Source of the DNA: CAYLLN01 sp036496265
Lineage (GTDB): Bacteria; Planctomycetota; Planctomycetia; Pirellulales; Pirellulaceae
Length of the DNA: 28,776 nucleotides
Assembly (NCBI GenBank): GCA_036496265.1
Contig: DASXLL010000325.1
Location: 1-28,776 of the forward strand
Direction of reading: 5' to 3'
In this document: piece after piece, positions 22,637 to 28,776 of the stretch
Layout of the letters: each line of letters begins with the position of its first letter
How positions within the stretch are numbered: the first letter of the stretch is position 1
The notes under the pieces: generated by a model
What the model was told of the DNA's origin: nothing
The model's input: only the letters and a program-made list of their open reading frames with translations
Databases searched by the model: none
Position numbers and translations under genes: made by a program

Positions 22637-24907
22637 TTACCAAGCGCCAACGAGCTCGTTCGCGGAGGTTTTTGCGGAAGAAATTTTGGGATTGGAGGAG
22701 AAGGTTTCATCGACAAGGTTCGTCGATAACGTTTGGGCGAGCGAGAAACGTTCGTGATCATGCCACCAGGAGCTGGCGTCTTGGAGCGACCAGGAACCGG
22801 CGGCCTGCGCGCAATCGAGCAGCTCGGCGAGTTCACGGGCGCTTTGAGGGCGCTTGTCGCGGCTTTTTTCGAGGCAGGCCAAGAGAACAGCTTGCAGCTC
22901 GGGCGAGACTGGCTTTCCTAATCGCTCCGAGGGCGAGTCGGGAATCGTATTGACGTGGTCGTGGCAAAGCTCAAGCAGCGTGCTGGCGGTGAACACGGGT
23001 TGGCCGGTGAGCAGGAAATAGCCGAGGGCGCCCATGGAGTAGATGTCGCTACGGGCATCGACGCGGTCGGGCGCCTGGATGGCTTCGGGCGACATGTAAA
23101 GTGGAGTGCCAGCCATGGTGCCGGACTGCACCGTGATTTTCGTTTCGTCGAGGGCTTTGACCAGACCAAAATCCAATACCTTGACGACGTCAACCTCGCC
23201 TCCGCGACGATTCAGCATGACATTGGCGGGCTTAATGTCGCGATGCACCAGTCCGAGCGAGTGAGCTTCGGAGATCGATGCACACACGCCCTTCAGAATG
23301 TGAATGACGCGCCCTTCGGGCTGGGGGCCGCAAATCTCGACAAGCTGCAGCAAGTTGAGCCCATCGAGATACTCCATGGCGTAATAAAAGAGGCCTTCGG
23401 GAGTGCGACCGTAATCGTAGATCGCGATCGTACTGGGATTGTTGAGCTTGCAGGTGGTCTGCACTTCGCGCTCGAAGCGTGCGATGGAGAACTCATTCAC
23501 CATGTCGGGATTGAGCATTTTGATGGCCGTGGGCCGCCGCAGCATAGCGTGGTGGCCTTTATAGACGACACCCATGCCGCCCGCGCCGAGCTTTTCCTCC
23601 AAGCAATACTGGCCCAGTCGTTTGGCTTCGAGAGCGGCTTTTTGGGCTGCTCGTTCCAGGCGCGCGACGACGAGCGTGAAGACGAAAATCGCTGCGGAAC
23701 TCAGGGCAAGGAGACAAAAAATCGAGAAAAAGGCCCAATGCAAAATAACAAGCGGGCGATAGGCTTCGTCGTGGTCCATTTCCGTGACGATGCCCATCTC
23801 GTACTTTGGCAGCCATGTGTAAGCACCGACGGATGGCCGACCGCGATAATCGGCGTAGGAATCCGTCAAGACACCCGTCTTGCCAGAGAGCGCGGCGCCG
23901 GCAATTCGGTTCAGCGGCTGCTCGCCGCGGCGAACATTTGGCCGGAAGCCGTGTGTCATGTCGCCGCCGGGATCACGAAGCGAGATGTTGAGAATGGATT
24001 GGGCGTCCTCGGTGTCGGGCAGCAGCCCGATGCGTATCAACTGGTCGTCGAAGCGGCTGTTGGAAACCATCAGGCCGTCTTTGTTGATGGCGTAAGTCTC
24101 GCCGGTCTCACCCATGCGACCCATTTGGAGCATCTGCGTGAACTCACGTTCGGGGCAAACGCGCAAGCCGAGAGCGGCGATGACTTTCTGATTGGCGTCA
24201 TAAATCGGAGCGACGACGAACATCGTGGGGACGCCGGTTCGCGTTCGCCCGCGCTCGTCCGCGATCATGACGACGCTGGAGAATGGCGTGCTGACAGTGA
24301 CCTGCCCTTCGAGGGCGCGGCCCAGAAAAGTTTCGTATTCAGGGATTCTCCGACCGAGAAAATCCGGGTTGGTGGCGGCGAGGACCCGGAATTCTTTGTC
24401 CATCAAGATATAGCGGATGAAGTTGTGAGCCGACATGCCGGCGGTGAGCTCGTGCGTGAGTTGGCTCTGCAGAGAGCGTAGGCTTGGCGGAGATGGCGGG
24501 ATCGTTTCTAGGGACTTGGCGAGCGTGGGGTCAACGGCGGGTTGCGGCGCCGCAATCAGTTGGGCCGTCAGTTCGCGCACCTGCGAATCATTGGCGAGGG
24601 ACTGGGCGTTCGATTCCTGGATTTGCAGCCAGGTTTCGAGCATGGAGCGCTGGACATGGAGAAACGTTGTGAGCTGCGACTGCAAGCTCGCCTTCATCGT
24701 GCGCTCGATGGCGACGTGGATGCCATAGCCGATACCCGCAAGCAACAGGACGGCCAAGATGGGCCAGATCCAGAGCTGTTTTTTCAGGACCAGGCCTGTC
24801 CGTGAGGCAGCGCGGCCGGCGGGCGTGTCGCCAAACGCGATGCGGGCTGAGGCGGCCTGGCGGTCAGGCTTAGGTCGCCGAATGAAGGAAGTGAACCAGT
24901 TGAGCAT
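22637..24907 (-). CDS. Receptor-like Ser/Thr protein kinase with Cache-type extracytoplasmic sensor
   Basis: 756 residues. A cytoplasmic N-terminal stub (1-44) precedes transmembrane helix 1 (about 45-67). The extracytoplasmic domain of about 320 residues (68-387) has dCache features (FIRYILMDKEFRVLAATNPDFLG, VAPIYDANQKVIAALGLRV, GETGETYAINKDGLMVSNSRF, and the final GAYTWLPKYEMGIVTEMDHDEAY). Transmembrane helix 2 (about 388-415) leads through a short linker to the kinase domain: GAGGMGVV (441-448), K463 in AIKML, HRDIKPAN (555-562), DFG (579-581) and SPE (606-608). A Ser-rich tail follows. This is the layout of a sensor histidine kinase or chemoreceptor, but with a Hanks kinase as output. The ligand is unknown; Cache domains commonly bind small organic molecules. 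The kinase start (MLNWF) is followed by a basic stretch; no strong ribosome-binding site. Confidence 0.92.
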   Translation of the reverse strand: MLNWFTSFIRRPKPDRQAASARIAFGDTPAGRAASRTGLVLKKQLWIWPILAVLLLAGIGYGIHVAIERTMKASLQSQLTTFLHVQRSMLETWLQIQESNAQSLANDSQVRELTAQLIAAPQPAVDPTLAKSLETIPPSPPSLRSLQSQLTHELTAGMSAHNFIRYILMDKEFRVLAATNPDFLGRRIPEYETFLGRALEGQVTVSTPFSSVVMIADERGRTRTGVPTMFVVAPIYDANQKVIAALGLRVCPEREFTQMLQMGRMGETGETYAINKDGLMVSNSRFDDQLIRIGLLPDTEDAQSILNISLRDPGGDMTHGFRPNVRRGEQPLNRIAGAALSGKTGVLTDSYADYRGRPSVGAYTWLPKYEMGIVTEMDHDEAYRPLVILHWAFFSIFCLLALSSAAIFVFTLVVARLERAAQKAALEAKRLGQYCLEEKLGAGGMGVVYKGHHAMLRRPTAIKMLNPDMVNEFSIARFEREVQTTCKLNNPSTIAIYDYGRTPEGLFYYAMEYLDGLNLLQLVEICGPQPEGRVIHILKGVCASISEAHSLGLVHRDIKPANVMLNRRGGEVDVVKVLDFGLVKALDETKITVQSGTMAGTPLYMSPEAIQAPDRVDARSDIYSMGALGYFLLTGQPVFTASTLLELCHDHVNTIPDSPSERLGKPVSPELQAVLLACLEKSRDKRPQSARELAELLDCAQAAGSWSLQDASSWWHDHERFSLAQTLSTNLVDETFSSNPKISSAKTSANELVGAW

Positions 24908-25383
24908 AGCGCTGCCTTTAAGTGACGGCCTGAGAAGCTGCCCAAGCGTACTACGGCAGAATCGATGGGGCCGTTATTTGGTCCACCGTCACCACAAATG
25001 TGCGCGGAATCTTTGATGCGATCGTTATAAGTGCTAGAGGCAACAGATCCGCGACACGGCTAAGCTGTGCCTCCGCCGCTGCGGATGGCTGGCTTGATAT
25101 CAAAGCGGCGAATCGCGGCTCCGCGCGCGTCGAGCTGTTCGTGGTTACAAAGTTATTCGGTATCGACGCGCCATTTGCGGCATCGATCGAATTGAGTAAG
25201 GGTTTCGCCGACCGAAAGCACTTCGGCGTGAACGACCGACGAATCTGGCAAGTTGGAAAGAAACTATATTTGCAAGAATGTTGATCGATCGAAAGTTACG
25301 TCGATGCAAACGATGGTGTTGGCCAACTCGGGCCGCTGGGACCAACGCCCAAGGCCTCGCGGTCCTATGGGCTAAACGTGCAA
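24908..25383. other. 476-bp intergenic stretch, one weak open frame, no confident gene
   Basis: Lies upstream of the receptor kinase and downstream of the ABC-F gene (both - strand), so the promoter of the former should be near 24910-24990. A + strand frame at 25000-25284 (94 codons) has moderate third-position GC but no ribosome-binding site and no family I recognise. I leave it uncalled. No repeat or strong terminator hairpin is evident. Confidence 0.5.
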
Positions 25384-27174
25384 TCATTCGGGTTCGTTCA
25401 CTTCTTCTTGAAGCTGGCACCAGCGGTCTTCGGCCTCGGCGAGCTGAGTGGTTAGCGCGGTAACTTCATTATGCAGGCGGAGGGCTTCGGCCGGATCAGT
25501 CGCGGTCATTAGCCGATCGTTGGTCTGCCGCTTCAAACCGTCCAGGCGGGCAATGTTCCTTTCGATATTCGTCATTTCCTTACGAACCTCGCGCTCGGTT
25601 CGCCGCGCGGCGCGAGGGTGTGACTTTGGCGGCTTCCCCGCACTGGGCGGCGGCTTGCTTAAACCCTTGGCCTGTTCACGCTCGCCGTCTTCGACTTCTT
25701 TGTTGACGGAATAGAGATACGCCTCGTAATCACCACGGTAATTCGTCACGTGGCCATCCCGGACCTCGATAATGCAGGTGGCGACGCGCTTCATGAAGTG
25801 CCGGTCGTGACTGGTAAAAATGACTGTGCCCTTATAGGCCAGTAGCGCCTCGGCTAAGGCCTCGACGGTATCCACATCCAAATGGTTGCCCGGTTCGTCG
25901 AGCACCAGGATGTTGTATTGGCTCAGCAGTAATCCAGCCAGGCAAAGCCGGGCTCGTTCACCGCCGGAAAGAACGCCAATTCGCTTTTTTACGGATTCGC
26001 CGCGGAAGAGAAGCGCGCCGGCAAGGTCGAGAATTTCCTGCGCCTTGGTGCCGGCGGCGGCGTTGTCCTCTAAGTAATCGAGCACCGTCTTTTTCTCGGG
26101 CAGGCTCGTATAAACATGCTGGGCATAAATGCCGATCTGGCAGCCGTGGCCCCAACGAACCTCGCCGGTCCGTGGCGGCAGCGAATCGACCACCGTGCGC
26201 AGGAACGTCGTCTTTCCCTGGCCGTTATCGCCCACGATGGCCGCCCGCCACCCGTGATCGATCTCCAAGTCGATATCGGCGGCGATTTCGCGCTCGGGAT
26301 ATCCGATCGTCAAACCTCGGCAGCGGAGAGCGGGGCCTTTCCGCGGTTCGACCAAGGGCGCGCGAATCATGGCCGTCGGTTCGTCGGTGGCGACGTCAAC
26401 GGTTTCGAGGCGTTCGAGTTGTTTGCTCTTGCTGCGGGCGCGGGTGGCGGTGCTGGCGCGGGCTTTATTTTTGGCGATGAATTCTTCGAGCTGCCGGCGC
26501 TTGGCCAATACGGCAGCGTTCGCTCGCTCGTCGTGCTCGCGGCGCTCTTCCTGAAACTCAAGGAAGGCGTCGATCTTGCCGGGAAAGAGCGTGAGCTTGC
26601 CGCGCGACAGATCCAGCGTATGCGTGCAAGTCGCCCGCAAAAATGCCCGATCGTGCGATACGATCAAGCAGGCTTCCTGATAGTTACGCAGAAAATGTTC
26701 CAACAGAATCTGCGTGCGGAGGTCGAGAAAGTTCGTGGGCTCGTCGAGCAGCAGTAAGTTCGGCTCGTGAAGCAGCAGGGCCGCCAGCTTGACGCGCGTT
26801 TGCCAGCCGCCGGAGAGTTTTGTGATCGGGCCTTCCAGATAGGCGCCTTTGACCTCAAATTGGCCGGCGACTTCACCGCATTTCCAATCGGGCTGGCCGC
26901 TGTCGCGGATCAAAAATTCGAGAGCCGTTTCACCCGGCAAGAACGGATCGTGTTGGCGAAGGTAACCAACCTGCAGCTTGGGATGCCGAATGACATCGCC
27001 GCGATCGAGCTCTTCTTCGCCCAGCAGCACGCGGAGCAGCGTGCTTTTGCCCGCGCCATTGCGGCCAACGAAGCCATACTTCACGTCATCGGTTAGCGTG
27101 GCCTCCGCTCCATCGAGCAAGACCTGGTCGCCGTAGCTTTTATGGGCGTTTTTGATTTGCAACAGCACTGCCAT
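25384..27174 (-). CDS. ABC-F family ATPase (Uup/EttA-like)
   Basis: 596 residues with two ABC ATPase domains and no membrane segment, as in ABC-F proteins that bind the ribosomal E site or affect DNA recombination (Uup). Domain 1 has Walker A GRNGAGKST (37-45), signature LSGGWQTRVKLAALLL and Walker B LLLLDEPTNFLD. A charged inter-domain linker (FLEFQEERREHDERANAAVL) follows. Domain 2 has GDNGQGKTT, LSGGERARLCLAGLLL and LVLDEPGNHLD. The C-terminal basic region and coiled coil (EMTNIERNIARLDGLKRQTN to the end) is the Uup-type DNA- or RNA-binding arm. The start at ATG 27174 (MAVLLQIKNAHKSYG) is preferred to the longer frame from 27192. In domain 2 the near-invariant Thr of DEPTNHLD is Gly (codon at 25888-25890). 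Confidence 0.94.
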   Translation of the reverse strand: MAVLLQIKNAHKSYGDQVLLDGAEATLTDDVKYGFVGRNGAGKSTLLRVLLGEEELDRGDVIRHPKLQVGYLRQHDPFLPGETALEFLIRDSGQPDWKCGEVAGQFEVKGAYLEGPITKLSGGWQTRVKLAALLLHEPNLLLLDEPTNFLDLRTQILLEHFLRNYQEACLIVSHDRAFLRATCTHTLDLSRGKLTLFPGKIDAFLEFQEERREHDERANAAVLAKRRQLEEFIAKNKARASTATRARSKSKQLERLETVDVATDEPTAMIRAPLVEPRKGPALRCRGLTIGYPEREIAADIDLEIDHGWRAAIVGDNGQGKTTFLRTVVDSLPPRTGEVRWGHGCQIGIYAQHVYTSLPEKKTVLDYLEDNAAAGTKAQEILDLAGALLFRGESVKKRIGVLSGGERARLCLAGLLLSQYNILVLDEPGNHLDVDTVEALAEALLAYKGTVIFTSHDRHFMKRVATCIIEVRDGHVTNYRGDYEAYLYSVNKEVEDGEREQAKGLSKPPPSAGKPPKSHPRAARRTEREVRKEMTNIERNIARLDGLKRQTNDRLMTATDPAEALRLHNEVTALTTQLAEAEDRWCQLQEEVNEPE

Positions 27175-27728
27175 GCGAAAACGTGACCTCAAATCCTGAA
27201 CTCGAACGACTCAAATAAAGACCGACTGTTTTTGTCATAACACATTTCTCTTCATACACTGAAATCCGCTGGACGTGCATGGCCCATATGCTGAGCAGTC
27301 ACCACCTCGAGACCGATTGTTGGCTTCCGTTCCATCATCTGTTTTTGCCCAGCGCGGTGATTATTTCACCAATCCCCAAACCTCGTCGGCGACCGCGATT
27401 TTTGCACTCAACGACGAGTATCTCGACGCGCAAGTGACCAAGGAGCATGATTTCGTCCTCGGCGCTTCTGACAAGAACGATTCAAGCGCGCAGGCCCTCG
27501 ACGAACAGGCGTCGCCGCGAGCCGGTGACCAACAGGTTCATCAGACGAATTAGCCGCGTTCCAAATAACCGTGTCGGACTTGGCGACCAAGCGGTCAACC
27601 CCGTCGGCAATGGTTATGTTGTCTTCCGCGATCACAGGGCTGTATTGGCCACCCAGGAAGCCATCCGGCCATAGTCGGGAAATCGACAGATGAAGCCGGC
27701 TGCGGGAGCATCTCAGGACTTCGACCGG
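27175..27728. other. 554-bp stretch with no supported gene
   Basis: Holds the upstream region of the ABC-F gene on the right of 27174. Overlapping frames on both strands (+ 27275-27553 from GTG; - 27408-27635) have codon-like composition but neither has a family match I recognise, a ribosome-binding site or a neighbour that explains it. It could be a decayed gene. No repeats or hairpins stand out. Confidence 0.5.
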
Positions 27729-28013
27729 CTAGTGCTTGTAGATCTTATGTTGTGGACGGCCCGATAGGATTTGCTCCTTGCCCCAGTTCGTAACGTCCCG
27801 GAACGCCTGACTCTGAATGAATTCCTGGAAGGCTCGTTCGTCGGACCATTCGCTAGTGATCAAGTACGAGGCGTCATCGCTTACATCCTTCCAAAGCGTT
27901 GAAGCAGTATGCCCTGCGGCGGCCTTGAGAGCGCCGATCACCGCCTGGAACTTCTCCTCGAAATCCTTTTGTTTGCCTGCCAAAACGTGATAGTTCATCC
28001 CGACCGTAATCAT
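27729..28013 (-). CDS. Antibiotic biosynthesis monooxygenase (ABM)-like small protein
   Basis: 94 residues, one dimeric alpha+beta barrel unit: strand MITVGMNYHVLAGKQ, helix DFEEKFQAVIGALKAAAGH, strands STLWKDVSDDASYLITSEW, helix DERAFQEFIQS, and a C-terminal FRDVTNWGKEQILSGRP. ABM-fold proteins include quinol monooxygenases and IsdG-type haem-degrading enzymes, but many are of unknown activity, so no substrate is assigned. The start at ATG 28013 has AAGGAA on the - strand about 7 nt upstream. It is divergent from the sialidase-like relic, whose start is only 16 nt away. Confidence 0.85.
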   Translation of the reverse strand: MITVGMNYHVLAGKQKDFEEKFQAVIGALKAAAGHTASTLWKDVSDDASYLITSEWSDERAFQEFIQSQAFRDVTNWGKEQILSGRPQHKIYKH

Positions 28014-28028
28014 CTCGGAGTTCCTTTC

Positions 28029-28547
28029 ATGGATTCGTCTGCAATGTCAGCGGATTCCAGACTTCAAGCTTACCCGAACTTAGATCGCCCGGTTACGTGC
28101 TCGATCGGTCCAGTCCGCGGTATGAACAGTTGCTTGGAAGCAGAGATTGCAGTCTCCAAGAACGCCTGGAGTTCATGGGTCTTACGAAGCGACAACGGTA
28201 ACCGCTGGACCGTGGGTGCTGTCATCGGTCCGGTCCACAATGAAACCACGCTCTTTCATCTTGGCGGCAACAAGTGGCTCGCGGCCGCGCGGCGCGAGTA
28301 CGTCGAGTTATCCCGCTCTGACGATGATTGCCAATCGTGGCACAGCCTCGGTCCGGTCACGGAGCGCAACGAGATTAACGGTCACTTGCAGAAGCTGGCC
28401 GACGGGCGATTGCTGCTCACGTTCGGCCGCCGCCTCGCTGATCGCTACGGCGTCGGCATGCGTTTGAGCGGTGACGAAGGTCGTACCTGGAAGGTTGACC
28501 GGTCCATCGTAGGGACTAGCGCGGCCGCCGTGCTGAGGTTTATCTAA
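28029..28547 (+). pseudogene. Truncated sialidase/BNR-repeat-like gene
   Basis: From ATG 28029 the frame encodes 172 residues matching the interior of sialidase-superfamily (BNR/Asp-box) propellers: WVLRSDNGNRW and RLSGDEGRTWKV are Asp-box-like turns, with ETTLFHLGGNKWLAAARRE, LSRSDDDCQSWHSLGPVTE and HLQKLADGRLLLTFGRR between. Family members are usually 350-400 residues. Here the protein stops after SIVGTSAAAVLRFI, with about half the propeller missing, and the BBP7-like gene on the other strand starts its last codons at the same place (4-nt overlap of the 3' ends). The N-terminal 40 residues match nothing I know. I infer a 3'-deleted relic; a frameshift is not apparent. Confidence 0.65.
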
Positions 28548-28776
28548 AACTGCCACAGAAAGCGGGTTACGAGACCGTCGAAGGTGATGGTTTCGTTGAG
28601 GTTGTTGAATTGCCGATTTTGCACGCCTTGAATGTAGGAACCGGTGGTCAAAGCATTGAACCAGCCGGCGAATTGATAGCCGGCGGTGATTCGGACGCGA
28701 CCGCAGCGGCTTTGCCAGCCGGTGCCGAGTTCGGTTTGCAAAATGGTTATGACGCGATAGTCCACCAGGTTGTTGC
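28544..28776 (-). CDS. BBP7-like outer-membrane beta-barrel protein, C-terminal end only (runs off window)
   Basis: The frame is open to the right edge, so only about the last 75 residues are visible. They read as alternating amphipathic strands ending in aromatic residues: GWQSRCGRVRITAGYQFAGWF, a TTGSYIQGVQNRQFNN loop and the final TFDGLVTRFLWQF. That last pattern, a final strand ending in Phe, is typical of outer-membrane barrels and resembles the planctomycete BBP7 family C-terminus. The apparent start near 28765 is an internal GTG, not a real start. Confidence 0.7.
   Translation of the reverse strand, partial: NNLVDYRVITILQTELGTGWQSRCGRVRITAGYQFAGWFNALTTGSYIQGVQNRQFNNLNETITFDGLVTRFLWQF

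Noticed and set aside
22955..24481. 508-codon + strand open frame
   Set aside because: Antisense shadow of the receptor kinase; no motif.
25000..25284. Possible 94-residue gene on the + strand
   Set aside because: No ribosome-binding site, no recognised family and mixed codon usage; left as uncalled intergenic sequence.
27275..27553. Possible 92-residue gene on the + strand from GTG
   Set aside because: No ribosome-binding site or family match, and a competing - strand frame overlaps it.
1..28776. tRNA, rRNA or insertion-sequence transposase genes
   Set aside because: None seen on either strand when reading for conserved tRNA loops, rRNA segments or transposase DDE/HUH motifs.

Overview
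The window looks like a chromosomal segment of a planctomycete, most likely of the Pirellula/Rhodopirellula type. The signs are an exported protein with the planctomycete N-terminal motif (LEPLEQRNLL), a Pirellula/Verrucomicrobium-type haem domain fused to a sugar-dehydrogenase propeller, a formylglycine sulfatase, an ECF sigma factor beside a Ser/Thr kinase, the tail of a BBP7-like beta-barrel protein, and many short dispersed 'word' repeats. This rests on family recognition only; no search was run.

Left part (1-6.4 kb, all + strand): the 3' part of a phosphoglucomutase/phosphomannomutase, then uvrC (short form without the C-terminal helix-hairpin-helix domain), a YafQ/RelE-type toxin-antitoxin pair, and mutS. 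This is DNA-repair housekeeping with a toxin-antitoxin cassette between the two repair genes. Next (6.45-10.84 kb, - strand) comes a compact three-gene set, read in the order haem/sorbosone-dehydrogenase-like fusion, sulfatase, CE15-like glucuronoyl esterase. All three are probably exported and fit degradation of sulfated or uronate-containing polysaccharide. A divergent + pair follows: an SDR oxidoreductase and a Tat-exported alpha/beta hydrolase.

Middle part (12.9-17.6 kb): a repeat-bearing intergenic stretch, a large exported protein (FDPGPG-type repeats, Calx-beta domain, C-terminal propeller-like repeats), then a toxin-antitoxin islet. The islet holds an AF2212-like (DUF104) antitoxin of 52 aa, a DUF433 antitoxin and an overlapping DUF5615 PIN-like toxin. 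Directly downstream lies a degenerate tandem array of PIN-toxin C-terminal tails alternating with a perfect hairpin.

Right part (17.5-28.8 kb): a TPR-type Ser/Thr kinase and its upstream ECF sigma factor (- strand), a putative glycosyltransferase (+), a receptor-like Ser/Thr kinase with an extracytoplasmic Cache-like sensor (-), an ABC-F ATPase (-), an unassigned 0.55-kb stretch, a small antibiotic-biosynthesis-monooxygenase-like protein (-), a truncated sialidase-like relic (+), and the 3' end of a BBP7-like outer-membrane gene (-) running off the window.

Two window-wide patterns stand out. Short low-complexity words of about 7-12 bp, and REP-like hairpins, occur between genes and also in frame inside conserved genes (mutase, mutS, kinase, signal peptide). 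The + strand also changes from strongly C-rich (1-6.4 kb) to strongly G-rich (about 11.2-22.5 kb), even within genes of the same orientation.
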